A stretch of 64,000 nucleotides of DNA from Pseudomonadota bacterium (GTDB lineage Bacteria > Pseudomonadota > Gammaproteobacteria > Berkiellales > Berkiellaceae), in the NCBI GenBank assembly GCA_018242045.1, contig JAFECR010000011.1:64212-128211 (forward strand), read 5' to 3'. Position 1 is the first letter of the stretch. Each line of letters starts with the position of its first letter. The position numbers were made by a program, and so were the translations under genes. This document shows, in pieces, positions 8,911-18,726 of the stretch. Under the pieces are notes generated by a model, which was given only the letters and a program-made list of their open reading frames with translations, had not been told where the DNA came from and made no database searches.

Positions 8911-9859
8911 AACGTAAAGTTTGAGTATTAATTCCCAATTCTGTAGCCAATTGTTTGCTCATACTTGCTCCCATTTTTGAAGCGAGTCTATCTAGCAAGC
9001 TATGGGTTGCACTGTAATCAATAATTTCATCAAGACCTATCACTTCCCTTGCCACAAAACCTGCACTTCCCAGACCATCAATTAAACCAAGTTGTAATGC
9101 TTGTTCCCCAGTCCAAAATAGGCCACTGAATAATTCATCATCGGTACCTTTTAATTTACCGCCACGACCTTCTTTCACTGCTTTAATAAAGTGAGTATGG
9201 ACATTATTGATGAGTTGTTGCGCAAATTGCACTTGTTCTGGCTTTTCAGGAGAAAAGGGATCCATAAACATTTTATCTTTACCCGCGGTGAGCGTTCTTT
9301 GTTCAACCCCAAGCTTTTTAATTGTTTCAACGAAACCAAAGCCAGGCATCAGCACGCCGATGGAACCAACGATACTTGAAGGATTTGCATAAATTTGATC
9401 AGCCCCCACCGCAACGAAGTACCCACCCGAAGCACAAATATCCACGACCACAGCATAAACTTTTTTCTCAGGATGTTTCTTTCTTAATCTCCTTATTTCA
9501 TCGAAAATATAAGCGCTTTGAACTGGCGTACCACCAGGAGAATTAATTCTTAAAATGATCCCTTTCACTTTTTGTTCATTAAAAGCACGGCGTAAACTTG
9601 ACGCAACTTGATCGGCTTCTATTTCATTACCCTGGCCTATCGTGCCAATTAAATCGATCAAGGCAACATGATCTTTAAGCACTTGCTTAGGTTTTCCTTG
9701 AAACCAATAAACTGTGATAAAAACAACATAGGCTAAAATTATGAGCTTAAAGAAAATTCCCCATCTTCTGGAACGTCTATGCTCCTCTACAGAAGATAAA
9801 AGCGTTTTTTCAATCACCTCTCGTTCCCAGTTTGGGGAAACATTCACTTCTTGCTGCAT
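8909..9859 (-). CDS. sppA: Signal peptide peptidase SppA (36K type)
   Basis: SppA is a membrane-anchored serine protease that degrades cleaved signal peptides. One N-terminal membrane segment lies at about residues 36-53. The catalytic Ser sits in CASGGYFVAV, and the probable general-base Lys in TAGKDKMF. SSIVGSIGVL is also family-typical. At 316 residues it is the short single-domain form. It lies 15 nt after rluC. Its stop codon falls inside the end of a dispersed repeat, so the repeat has set the C-terminus. Confidence 0.92.
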   Translation of the reverse strand: MQQEVNVSPNWEREVIEKTLLSSVEEHRRSRRWGIFFKLIILAYVVFITVYWFQGKPKQVLKDHVALIDLIGTIGQGNEIEADQVASSLRRAFNEQKVKGIILRINSPGGTPVQSAYIFDEIRRLRKKHPEKKVYAVVVDICASGGYFVAVGADQIYANPSSIVGSIGVLMPGFGFVETIKKLGVEQRTLTAGKDKMFMDPFSPEKPEQVQFAQQLINNVHTHFIKAVKEGRGGKLKGTDDELFSGLFWTGEQALQLGLIDGLGSAGFVAREVIGLDEIIDYSATHSLLDRLASKMGASMSKQLATELGINTQTLR

Positions 9860-9874
9860 AGCAATCCTCGTATT

Positions 9875-10831
9875 TTAAGTTCTTAATTTCTGACAAAACT
9901 GATAAAATTTTTTAGGCATCTGGCTTGTGATGGTTAACTGATAAGGATGATATGGCAATTGAATGACTAATTGATTCGCATGCAAATACAATCTACTTTG
10001 TGAACTCACTTTATTCTCATCAAGCAATTCTCGATATCCATATTTTCTATCACCCACAATTGGATTACCCATATAAGCGCAATGTACTCGAATTTGATGA
10101 GTACGACCAGTCACAGGAGATGCTCGAAGCAATGTTGCTTGGGAAAAGGACTCGATTACTTTAAAAACTGTTTTGGCCTGTTTACCGCCGGGATCGACCT
10201 TGACCATTCGTTCTCCGGATTTAAGGACATTCTTGTGTAAGGGAGCTTCTATTGTTGCCCCTCCTTTCCAAGCGCCATGAACCAGTGCGAAATAATATTT
10301 CGTAATATTGCCATTTTTTAAGCAGTCATGAAGATGAGTTAACATAGATCGACTTTTGGCAATCATCACGCATCCCGATGTTTCCCTATCTAAACGGTGC
10401 ACTAACTCTAAAAAAGGTGCTTTGGGTCGGATACTTCTCATGGCTTCAATTAAACCTAAGGAAATACCACTACCACCATGTACTGCCATTTTATCTGGTT
10501 TATCAATTACAATAAGATGCTCATCTTCATAAAGGATGGCTTGGGTGAGTTTTTGTTGCAATTTAGCATGAGGTTGTGGTTTTTTTTCCTCAGTTTTCAA
10601 TGTCATACGAAGCGGCGGGATCCTGATCATATCCCCAATAACAAGACGATAACTGACATCTTTGCGGCCCTTATTAACCCTTACCTCTCCCTTGCGAATA
10701 ATGCGGTATATGCGACTCTTGGGCACGCCTCGCAAAAAAGTGGATAAGAAATTGTCAATGCGCTGCCCAGCATTGGCTGGCGTTACAACAATGAGTTGAA
10801 CTTGGTTAAGTGGCTGATGACTGGCTAACAT
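9875..10831 (-). CDS. rluC: 23S rRNA pseudouridine synthase RluC
   Basis: RluC makes pseudouridines in 23S rRNA (positions 955, 2504 and 2580 in E. coli). Seen: an N-terminal S4 domain (GVPKSRIYRIIRKGEVRVNKG) and the catalytic Asp in LVHRLDRETSGCVMIAK, then GRTHQIRVH. I choose the ATG at 10831, which gives 318 residues against 319 in E. coli. The frame is open back to a TTG at 10888, but that stretch is not conserved. It diverges from rne, as in E. coli. Confidence 0.93.
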   Translation of the reverse strand: MLASHQPLNQVQLIVVTPANAGQRIDNFLSTFLRGVPKSRIYRIIRKGEVRVNKGRKDVSYRLVIGDMIRIPPLRMTLKTEEKKPQPHAKLQQKLTQAILYEDEHLIVIDKPDKMAVHGGSGISLGLIEAMRSIRPKAPFLELVHRLDRETSGCVMIAKSRSMLTHLHDCLKNGNITKYYFALVHGAWKGGATIEAPLHKNVLKSGERMVKVDPGGKQAKTVFKVIESFSQATLLRASPVTGRTHQIRVHCAYMGNPIVGDRKYGYRELLDENKVSSQSRLYLHANQLVIQLPYHPYQLTITSQMPKKFYQFCQKLRT

Positions 10832-11125
10832 AGGTGAATTATATCTTGCCCCGCCGCATTTGTCCGCATTTTTCTGCACGAGCCTCAACTGGCTCGCCTA
10901 GCTAAAAACTGATAAAATGCCAAAGACGCGAGATGCGCAATATTGAATTCATAACGCTCACTTAGTAACAATATGCTCGTGGTGCGAAACAAGGCGAAAG
11001 TTGCTCTCCTACTTAATGTACTTAAAATGACACTCCCTTGTTAATTTAAAAAAACACCTTATGCACGCAAAAGCGTCTCACATTACATAAAACTATAATT
11101 TAACAGCAAAAATGCATGGAATTTT
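10832..11125 (+). promoter_or_regulatory. rne leader / rluC-rne divergent intergenic region
   Basis: This 294-bp gap holds no gene. On the plus strand TTGCTC (11001) and TAAAAT (11023) are 16 bp apart and could be the rne promoter, leaving an untranslated leader of about 90 nt. A small hairpin CGAGCC-tcaact-GGCTCG lies at 10879-10896 and GCAAAAGC-type stems occur nearer the start. In E. coli the long rne leader mediates RNase E autoregulation; whether this one does is inference. Confidence 0.4.
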
Positions 11126-13975
11126 ATGACTAAAAGAATGCTAATAAATGCAACCCAAAAAGAAGAATTACGCGTTGCCATTGTGGATGGCCAAACACTT
11201 AACGATATCGATATTGAACACACTGGCAGAGCTCAGAAAAAAGCAAGTATCTACAAGGGACGTGTTACCAGAGTTGAATCTAGTCTGGAGGCCGCTTTTA
11301 TTGATTATGGTGCTGAACGACATGGTTTTTTGCCCCTCAAAGAGGTAGCAAGAGAGTATTATGTCAACCAACATCAGTCTGATGGCAGACCGCATATCAG
11401 AGATGTACTTCGACCTGGCCAAGAACTAATTGTTCAAGTTGACAAAGAAGAGCGAGGCAATAAAGGCGCTGCTCTTACTACTTTCATTGGACTTGCTGGC
11501 CGTTATCTCGTGCTTATGCCAAATAATCCACGCGCCGGTGGGATCTCCCGACGAATTGAAGGAGATGAACGCAATGAACTAAAAGACGCCTTAAGCCAAT
11601 TAAATTTACCCGAAGGGATGGGCTTAATTGTCCGTACGGCTGGTGTTGGGCGAAGTTCACAAGAACTCAGCTGGGACCTTGAAGTGTTACTAAGTCAATG
11701 GCAGGCCATTCTTCAAGCTTCTGCAAGACCTGCTCCGTTCTTAATTCACCGTGAAAGCGATGTTATTATCCGCGCACTAAGAGATTATCTCAGACCGGAT
11801 ATTGCTGAAATATTAGTCGATACCGAAGATGCTTTTTTGCATGCTAAGAAACATATTCAGGTTGTTAGCCCAGACTTTGCAGATCGCGTAAAACGATATC
11901 AGGATCCAATCCCCTTGTTTAATCGTTTTCAAATTGAAAGCCAAATTGAATCCGCTTTCAAACGCGAAGTTGTGTTAGAAAATGGTGCTTCTATCGTTAT
12001 CGATCCAACCGAAGCGCTCATTGCTATCGATATTAACTCCGCTAAAGCAACCGAAGGCAGTGATATAGAAGAAACTGCCTTACAAACCAACCTTGTGGCC
12101 GCTAAAGAAATCGCACGACAATTGCGCCTTCGCGATATCGGTGGGTTAATCGTTATTGATTTTATTGATATGAATTCTTCAAGGCATCAAAGAATGGTTG
12201 AAAACCAATTGAAGGAAGAATTAGCTGCTGATAGAGCGCGCATTCAACTTGGTCGTATTTCCCGCTTTGGTTTACTTGAAATGTCCCGTCAAAGATTAAG
12301 ACCCTCTTTGGGAGACACCAGTGGCATTTCTTGCCCACGGTGCGAGGGCCAAGGCACCATTCGTAACATTCAATCCTTAGCATTGGCCATCATGCGCGTC
12401 ATCGAAGACGAAGCCATGAAAGAAAATACACGTCAAATTAATGTCCAGGTACCGGTCGACTTGGCTGCTTTTTTGGTAAACGAAAAACGCCAAGCAGTAA
12501 TGACTTTAGAAAAAAGACACAATATTCGTATCCTAATATTGCCAAACCCACACATGGTGACACCGCAATATCAAGTGATCAGATTACGAGAAGATGAAGG
12601 TGAACAATCAGATTTACCAAGTTACAAATTGATAGCGCCTGCTGAACAAAAAGCCGATGATCTTTCTATTTCTGCGCCAGCCAAAATAGATGAACCTGCA
12701 ATCAAACACATCACGCCGCTTCCCGCGCCAATCCAATTGTCACGCGACAAAAGCATTATCCGTCGCATTTGGTCTGCTGTTTTTGGCCAAAGTACGGAAA
12801 GTAATATCAGAAGAAACACCCAACATACAACGGCAAAATCATCCTCCACCGAAGGCCGCTCAACCTCTAGTCGTTCGCAGCATCATGCAGGGAGGAGAGG
12901 GCGTTCACATCATCGTTCTCATGATCGTCAAGAACGTCACACCAGAGATCAACGAGGTGAACGTCATGAACGCCACGATCGTCAAGAACGCCATGAACGC
13001 CACGATCGTCAAGAACGCCATGAACGCCACGATCGTCAAGAACGCCATGATCGTCATGAACGCCATGATCGTCATGAACGCCATACAAGTCAGGATCGCG
13101 ATCGCCATGAACAACGTATAGAACGACAAGAACGCCATGTAAGTCAGGATCGCGATCGCAATGAACAACGTATAGAGCGACAAGAACGCCATGCAAGCCA
13201 GGATCGAGATTATCATGAACAGCGCGTGGAACGACAAGAAAACCATGAAGCGCGCCAAGATCGTCATGAACAACGAGAACGAGGAGAAAGAGAAGATCGC
13301 AACGATCAACGATATGAACGTCAAGAACAAAGTGATCGCCATGGCAGACGTAATCATCGACGCCGTCAAGGAGGGCAACGCAGAGATGAACGTTACCAAC
13401 GAGAACAACCAGAACAACACCTTGAAGCTGAGAAATTAAAACCGGATACAGAAATTTCTCATGAAGATGTAGAATCAAAACCTGCGCGCACGGAGCATGT
13501 CGCTGCCAAGCAATCGTCGGCACCAATTGCTCCCAAGCAGCCACAAACCGTTTTTGAATTCAAAGACACCAAACCCCTACCTGATATTAGTTCAGAAGAG
13601 GCTAAAGCTTCGCGCAAAGTTCAAGATTCGACCAGTTTCATCAAATTAACTCCTGAAGAAAAAGCGACAACTTTAGTTACGATTGCTGAATCATCGGCAC
13701 CTGTAAGTGAAAAACATTACACGCTGATAACGACCAAAAACACTAACGAAAGTTATATCGCACACAAAGAAGGACCACAAAAAATTACGATTTGCTCTCC
13801 CTCACCAGAGTCAATGGTAGTTTTGGAAGATGCAACGCCTCGCCTTCCTACAGCTGAGAAACCAATGAATCAGGTTATCACTAAGAAAAGTGCTACCAAT
13901 CAAACCAACGAAAGTGTACCTCAAAAACAAAACGTTTCTTATGAAACAATTACTGAAGATGAGGACAAGACCTAG
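11126..13975 (+). CDS. rne: Ribonuclease E
   Basis: RNase E is the main endonuclease of mRNA decay and rRNA/tRNA processing and the scaffold of the degradosome. The catalytic half (about residues 1-510) is almost colinear with E. coli: S1 domain near [17 protein letters not shown], metal-binding Asp in LIAIDINSA and VIDFIDMN, and the zinc-link [22 protein letters not shown] (about residue 541) resembles the amphipathic membrane-targeting helix. The C-terminal half is unlike E. coli: residues about 590-770 are a low-complexity Arg/His/Glu/Asp/Gln tract encoded by tandem DNA repeats. The total of 949 residues is within the usual range. Confidence 0.95.
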   Translation: MTKRMLINATQKEELRVAIVDGQTLNDIDIEHTGRAQKKASIYKGRVTRVESSLEAAFIDYGAERHGFLPLKEVAREYYVNQHQSDGRPHIRDVLRPGQELIVQVDKEERGNKGAALTTFIGLAGRYLVLMPNNPRAGGISRRIEGDERNELKDALSQLNLPEGMGLIVRTAGVGRSSQELSWDLEVLLSQWQAILQASARPAPFLIHRESDVIIRALRDYLRPDIAEILVDTEDAFLHAKKHIQVVSPDFADRVKRYQDPIPLFNRFQIESQIESAFKREVVLENGASIVIDPTEALIAIDINSAKATEGSDIEETALQTNLVAAKEIARQLRLRDIGGLIVIDFIDMNSSRHQRMVENQLKEELAADRARIQLGRISRFGLLEMSRQRLRPSLGDTSGISCPRCEGQGTIRNIQSLALAIMRVIEDEAMKENTRQINVQVPVDLAAFLVNEKRQAVMTLEKRHNIRILILPNPHMVTPQYQVIRLREDEGEQSDLPSYKLIAPAEQKADDLSISAPAKIDEPAIKHITPLPAPIQLSRDKSIIRRIWSAVFGQSTESNIRRNTQHTTAKSSSTEGRSTSSRSQHHAGRRGRSHHRSHDRQERHTRDQRGERHERHDRQERHERHDRQERHERHDRQERHDRHERHDRHERHTSQDRDRHEQRIERQERHVSQDRDRNEQRIERQERHASQDRDYHEQRVERQENHEARQDRHEQRERGEREDRNDQRYERQEQSDRHGRRNHRRRQGGQRRDERYQREQPEQHLEAEKLKPDTEISHEDVESKPARTEHVAAKQSSAPIAPKQPQTVFEFKDTKPLPDISSEEAKASRKVQDSTSFIKLTPEEKATTLVTIAESSAPVSEKHYTLITTKNTNESYIAHKEGPQKITICSPSPESMVVLEDATPRLPTAEKPMNQVITKKSATNQTNESVPQKQNVSYETITEDEDKT
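12965..13244 (+). repeat. Tandem repeat inside the rne C-terminal region
   Basis: Three kinds of in-frame unit follow one another: a 27-bp unit three times (encoding RHERHDRQE), an 18-bp unit twice (RHDRHE), and a 54-bp unit three times (13083-13136, 13137-13190, 13191-13244; encoding [18 protein letters not shown] and variants). All are multiples of three, so gain or loss of units keeps the frame. Identity is highest in the 27- and 18-bp units, which suggests recent expansion. Confidence 0.9.
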
Positions 13976-14012
13976 AAAAAAGGTTGGGGCCCAAACGGGC
14001 CTCACCAAACCT
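13975..14012 (-). terminator. Intrinsic terminator of the kinase gene
   Basis: Reading leftward, a GC-rich stem (GGTTTGG.. GGCCC, loop GTTT, GGGCC..CCAACC, with a bulge) is followed by TTTTTT. It lies 25 nt after the stop of the minus-strand kinase gene. On the plus strand there is no T-run after it, so it does not look like an rne terminator, although rne ends at its edge. Confidence 0.65.
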
Positions 14013-14036
14013 CCTACAATACTACATGTATCCTAT

Positions 14037-17000
14037 TTAAAGATTTCTTGGCGTTTGAGGTTTATTGACAGCTAAGTGTCTGCTACAAAACTCATTTATT
14101 AAATCAAATTGTTTATTTTCTTCAACTTTCAAATTAAGTTTATCCTTATTTTTTTCAAAATATTCTGAAAAATTATTACTTACCGTATAATTTTCCAAAG
14201 CAGGATCATCTAATGCGTCGTTAAGATCATTTTTAAAGGTATCAATAGTCGCACGAAGAGAGCTTGTAGGCGGCAATATTTCAGAAAAGCCTTCTATCAT
14301 TTCAAGCGCAATACTCCCTTTTTCCTTTGAATTAATCGAGTTATCTTTGTATAGACAATCGGCTATTTTGATAAGCAAATTTATTTGTTGTGTGCGATCC
14401 GGTGAATGCATTTTAAATAAAGGAAGCTCTTGTCTTTTAGTTGTATTACTTGAACTAACGTTCACCAACCACTGAACCACTTTATCGTGATCATTTTTAT
14501 CGCTATCTAATTTGAAAGAGACTCTCTTTAAAGACATCGTTAATGGCGCAACTCTGCGTGTTGCTTCTGAATTTATTTTTTTTGCAGCTCTTTTATCAAC
14601 TTTTTGTACTGGTATTTTTATTTTTCCTATTTTATTAAATATTTTTTCAAACGTAGCTTTTTGAGGCTCTGTTTTTTGAACAGTTTGAGTTTGATCTACA
14701 GTTTGTTTATCTGCTACTTGTTTTGGAGTAAGCTGTTCACCACTGGCTCTTTCTTGCGGAAGTGGTCGAGATGGTCTGGGTGGTTTTTCAGGTTTCTCAG
14801 AAGGTAATTTAGTAATAACTGGAGGCTTGGTCTCTATTGAATTTCTATTTTCCTGAATATCCTTCACCAACGCTTCATATTCAGCATCGGTTGGTGTTTT
14901 TTCAGATAAACGTTGAGAATCTAATTCCGTAGGCTCAGTAGAGTCTTGCGCCTTGGCCATAGCCTCACTCTCAGAGTACGAATACAAATTGTCTGTATCT
15001 ACATCAAACAATTCTTTTTCTTTGGCTGCCAAGCGTTTCTCAACGTCTTCTAGTGTTTCTTGCTTAGTAGCTTCAATTTGTCCTATCAAAGCTTCAAATT
15101 CAGCATCCGTTGGTGCACGTTTAGATAACGATGCTTCATCAGGCTCTGTCAAGTGTATTTCCTTATCCATTAACGTTGAGGATTGCGAATTTTCAGACAA
15201 TGATTCATCATTAACAGCTAACACCTGATTCGCAAGGATAGATTCAATCTCTTTTTTAGCCTCTTCCACTTTTTGTAAAACAATACCGATTTCCTCATCG
15301 GTCATGAATGTATAAACATCATCATCCTCTTTCTCTATCGATATATAAAGCCCACAAGCTTTATTAATTATTTCTAATTCTTTTTCATCAAACCCGTTGA
15401 GATCAACTCGATGTGCACTATCTTCAAAATTTAATCCCTCTAAACCTACGAGCAGATTATCGACTACAATTAAGAACCTCTGTGCTTTTAAATGTTTAAT
15501 AACCTCTGGTAATTTTGTTCGTTCATCTATCCTTGCATCTCGTCGGTATGGCTTTCTTGTTTTTGGATCAAGTCTATTTTCTTGCTTTGGATCATCTCCA
15601 TTGATCATCCCTTTATAAATTTCTTCAGAAACGCCTATTTCAGAGAACATTATTCCTAAAGCGTAAACATCGGAAGCAAAAGAGAATTTTCCTTCATAAA
15701 ATATCTCAGGGGCCATATAAGGTACTGAACCATTCGGCGAAACCTCTATCACTTCGGTTTGTCCTTTTTCTAATATCTTTGATAAACCAAAATCAGCAGC
15801 TTCAATCACAATTTGATTGCCAATAGCATTCACCATAAAATTATCTTCTTTAATGTCTGCATGAATAATACCCACTTTATGTAATGCTTCCACACTCTCG
15901 GCTGATTTAAGCGCAATGGTTAAAAGTTCTGCTTCACTCAAGGGATTCGCTGCTTTTTGCCTACCGAGCATATGTGAATACACATTCACTCCTAAATTGC
16001 GCATTAAAGTATATTCTTTGTCTGCACGTTTGGCTGTTCCTTTCAATATATTTCTCAATTGAAGAATTTCAGTTTCAGTTGCACCCATTATCTTGCCATT
16101 TTTTTGAACTTTTATAGCAGCTTCTTCACCGTTTCTGGCTTGGGCTCTTTTAACAATACCAAAATTACCTTCTCCCAACGGTTCAAAGTAAATTTTATTT
16201 GAAATTGCAATGGTTTCTTGTTTGTTATCGGTGGTGGTCACACTAGAAAAAGAATGTGGTAATTCTATTTTAATGCCGCTCACTGTCAAATACGTTGGTA
16301 TTTTAATATCGTTTTGTTTAACATGTTTAGCAAGTTTTGTTTCACCAGGATGGGTCTCAAAGTATTTATCTACTGCCGCAAAAATTACAGCATTGAACAC
16401 AGCCGGATCGGTCAGATCTAGTTGAGTTTGACCAGTGCTATCCTCAAGTAGCGTCATATTGCCTGCAGAAACTAATGATTTTTCAATTTGATTATCTGTA
16501 AGTAACCCTCTACTTTGATTGTCTAATAATGATTCATAAATTTTATTAAAATCATCATCGGTTAGTTCAATTTCGTAATTGATTTCAAGTGGTACAGCAA
16601 GTTCATCTTGTTTCTTAACAATCGCGGCAAGATCTGCGCCTGTTATGATTGCTTTATTATCTTGGTTTATTATTATGTTAAGACCACAACTATCATTAAT
16701 TAAATCCATTTCTTCATCAGTCATTGCTGTTAAATCAAGGACATATTCCCAATTATTCTGATCAGTTTTATCGGGTTGTGGTAGTTGTTCATCAAATGTA
16801 TTTATGAGAAAATCAATAGCATCAGCTAAATTATAATTTGTATTGATCGTATCTTGAAATAACGCCTCTTCACTTTCCATCACATTTACTTTTTCATTGC
16901 TATCTTGTTGCTTAGCAAGTTCCTCTTGTTTTTCATAAAGCACTGATAAATCATTTTCCGTAATGATGGCTTCATTTTCTTCATCTCTACTGAGAGAAAG

Positions 17001-18428
17001 CCCACAGCCTTTATTAATTATCTCAATATCCTCATTTGTGATTGTTGTTAAATCAAGAATATATTTTCCCATATAGGGTTGAGGAGCTTGATCATCAAAT
17101 GCACCTATCAAAACATCAAGGGCTGCTCCTAAATTATCATCAAAAACCTCAACTTTCTCCAAAGAAGTCATTATTATTGGCTCATCTGTAGGCTCTGCTA
17201 ATAAACCTTTAACCGTCGCAAGATCCAACATCTCTTTCATAAATGTTTCAGTTTCTTTATCTTTGTCTTCAATGGATGTATTCTCAACAGCTTCTATTAT
17301 CTCCCGTGTTGTGACGCTGTTTTCAGGTTTATTTAATAGTGATTCTTCCTCAATTTGTGATGCTGAGCTGTCAATGACTGACAGATCAACCCCAGATTTA
17401 ACTCGCTCCATCAATTCTGCTAGTCGCCATGCTGTTTCGTCATCGAGCATCGTTTTTTTGATTGTGGCTTCTTGAAGCGACGCTACAACCAGATCTTCTG
17501 GATAAATCTCGTCTTCTTCAACAATTTTTTCATCTGAACGATCCTTTATTTGATCTTCAACGGGCAATGGCTTGGCTTCAAGTGCTCTTTGAGCATCTTG
17601 AATAGGAGCGCTGAACATAGCAGCAAGTTTAGGGATCTCTGAATTATTTAAATAGAGCCCAAAATCTTCTATATCAGAACTATCTACTTGCCGAGGTGGG
17701 AATACTTCTGCTACTTTTCTTTGCACTTTTTTAACAAGGTAATAAACAGCATCGTTCTCCTTTGGATTCTTATAATATTGAAAAACCAATACTTGTACCA
17801 TTCCTCTAATTACTTTTTCTTTATTTTTAGGTGATAGTTTATCTGTAGTTAAGCGAGACACAACATTTTTCATTACTTCTAACGCAGGATCATCTTGGGT
17901 TAGACTTCGTAATTCTTTATCAGTATTGATGATAAATTTACTAATTTCTAACTTACGCATCTTTTCAAATTTAGGATCTACCTTTCTTTTTGGACTTTTC
18001 TTCTTTTTGATAGCAGTAACTTTAAGCGCCTTATTAAAATCTGCAGACGAAATATCAAGTTGGTCTTGGCCTAAAATTTTTTCTACTACTTTTGGATCAA
18101 TTTTATTTCGTCTTTTTTTAGTACCAAGCATTTCACCAAAATGTCTGATCAACACCTTGGTACAATAAGCTTGTCTGTCTGCGGAAGACTTGCTGCTTAA
18201 GATGTTATATACATCTTGCCAAGTTTTGCAAGATTCATCATTTTTATTAAAGGTTGATAATAATGCTGTATAAGCTTCGGATGATAGTCCAAATTCACTG
18301 AGATCACTATCCTCACCCGCGGCAATAACTGCGTTCACTAATTTGTCAGTATATAGACAATGATAAAGTGCTCTTGAGAACTTTCCTAAACTTAATTGTT
18401 TTGTAGAATCTACACCTTTTGTTGCCAT
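14037..18428 (-). CDS. Large eukaryote-like Ser/Thr protein kinase with internal repeats
   Basis: This 1463-residue protein has a complete kinase domain at about residues 745-1010: glycine loop GEGNFG (about 753), AAIKV with the ATP-binding Lys, HADIKEDN catalytic loop (about 858), ADFGLSK (about 879) and MAPEIF (about 906). HRD is replaced by HAD, with catalytic Asp, Lys and Asn kept. The rest matches no domain I know. A module ending in YxLDLT..T.E....IN..CGL and AIIT..DL....KQ.ELA occurs at about 430-510, 530-620 and 985-1065. A shorter PTDAE(F/Y)EAL motif occurs twice (about 1130 and 1210), then a Pro-rich linker. No signal peptide or membrane segment is visible, so it is probably cytosolic or exported by a non-Sec route. 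An effector role is inference. AAGGG precedes the start. Confidence 0.88.
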   Translation of the reverse strand: MATKGVDSTKQLSLGKFSRALYHCLYTDKLVNAVIAAGEDSDLSEFGLSSEAYTALLSTFNKNDESCKTWQDVYNILSSKSSADRQAYCTKVLIRHFGEMLGTKKRRNKIDPKVVEKILGQDQLDISSADFNKALKVTAIKKKKSPKRKVDPKFEKMRKLEISKFIINTDKELRSLTQDDPALEVMKNVVSRLTTDKLSPKNKEKVIRGMVQVLVFQYYKNPKENDAVYYLVKKVQRKVAEVFPPRQVDSSDIEDFGLYLNNSEIPKLAAMFSAPIQDAQRALEAKPLPVEDQIKDRSDEKIVEEDEIYPEDLVVASLQEATIKKTMLDDETAWRLAELMERVKSGVDLSVIDSSASQIEEESLLNKPENSVTTREIIEAVENTSIEDKDKETETFMKEMLDLATVKGLLAEPTDEPIIMTSLEKVEVFDDNLGAALDVLIGAFDDQAPQPYMGKYILDLTTITNEDIEIINKGCGLSLSRDEENEAIITENDLSVLYEKQEELAKQQDSNEKVNVMESEEALFQDTINTNYNLADAIDFLINTFDEQLPQPDKTDQNNWEYVLDLTAMTDEEMDLINDSCGLNIIINQDNKAIITGADLAAIVKKQDELAVPLEINYEIELTDDDFNKIYESLLDNQSRGLLTDNQIEKSLVSAGNMTLLEDSTGQTQLDLTDPAVFNAVIFAAVDKYFETHPGETKLAKHVKQNDIKIPTYLTVSGIKIELPHSFSSVTTTDNKQETIAISNKIYFEPLGEGNFGIVKRAQARNGEEAAIKVQKNGKIMGATETEILQLRNILKGTAKRADKEYTLMRNLGVNVYSHMLGRQKAANPLSEAELLTIALKSAESVEALHKVGIIHADIKEDNFMVNAIGNQIVIEAADFGLSKILEKGQTEVIEVSPNGSVPYMAPEIFYEGKFSFASDVYALGIMFSEIGVSEEIYKGMINGDDPKQENRLDPKTRKPYRRDARIDERTKLPEVIKHLKAQRFLIVVDNLLVGLEGLNFEDSAHRVDLNGFDEKELEIINKACGLYISIEKEDDDVYTFMTDEEIGIVLQKVEEAKKEIESILANQVLAVNDESLSENSQSSTLMDKEIHLTEPDEASLSKRAPTDAEFEALIGQIEATKQETLEDVEKRLAAKEKELFDVDTDNLYSYSESEAMAKAQDSTEPTELDSQRLSEKTPTDAEYEALVKDIQENRNSIETKPPVITKLPSEKPEKPPRPSRPLPQERASGEQLTPKQVADKQTVDQTQTVQKTEPQKATFEKIFNKIGKIKIPVQKVDKRAAKKINSEATRRVAPLTMSLKRVSFKLDSDKNDHDKVVQWLVNVSSSNTTKRQELPLFKMHSPDRTQQINLLIKIADCLYKDNSINSKEKGSIALEMIEGFSEILPPTSSLRATIDTFKNDLNDALDDPALENYTVSNNFSEYFEKNKDKLNLKVEENKQFDLINEFCSRHLAVNKPQTPRNL

Positions 18429-18489
18429 TTCATTGCCCTTAACGATTTCCTATATCTTAAGGACAAAAAATAGTGTTCAAAGTTCCATG

Positions 18490-18517
18490 ATTTTAATTTA
18501 TCCAGAAAATTTTTCAA
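18490..18517 (-). promoter_or_regulatory. Candidate promoter of the kinase gene
   Basis: Reading leftward, TTGAAA and TAAAAT are 16 bp apart, about 60 bp before the kinase start codon. Both are near the sigma-70 consensus. The 118-bp gap between ycaR and the kinase gene holds nothing else that I recognise, so the kinase gene appears to be its own transcription unit. Confidence 0.45.
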
Positions 18518-18546
18518 TAAAAGTGTAGTCGCTCTAATAGATAGAA

Positions 18547-18726
18547 TCAATAAGCTTCATCTGCACGCAATCTTCGCGCCTCTTCTTCTAGCATCACCGG
18601 AATATCATCCTTTATGGGATATGCCAGTTTATCTAATTTACATATCAGCTCATTACTTTCTTTTTTGTAAAGTAGGGGTTGCTTGCAAACAGGACAAGCC
18701 AAAATATCAAGAAGCTTTTTGTCCAC
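18547..18726 (-). CDS. ycaR: YcaR / Trm112 family small zinc-ribbon protein
   Basis: A 59-residue protein starting with [39 protein letters not shown] and [12 protein letters not shown] follow E. coli YcaR nearly residue by residue. One CPVC pair is present, with a later single Cys. Trm112-like proteins are small partners of methyltransferases in other systems; the bacterial role is unclear. The GTG has AAGGAG eight bases upstream, and the first 20 nt overlap the end of lpxK. In E. coli kdsB follows; here the kinase gene follows instead. Confidence 0.9.
   Translation of the reverse strand: MDKKLLDILACPVCKQPLLYKKESNELICKLDKLAYPIKDDIPVMLEEEARRLRADEAY

Noticed and set aside
10832..10888. Upstream TTG start for rluC
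   Set aside because: It would add 19 non-conserved residues; the ATG at 10831 gives the length of E. coli RluC.
12965..13244. Possible CRISPR-like array because of regular repeats
   Set aside because: Units are directly adjacent without spacers, in frame within rne, and no cas genes are present.
12867..13544. Long open frame (225 codons) on the minus strand opposite the rne repeat region
   Set aside because: It is a shadow of the repetitive rne coding sequence; the product is a low-complexity His/Asp/Val string and there is no ribosome-binding site.
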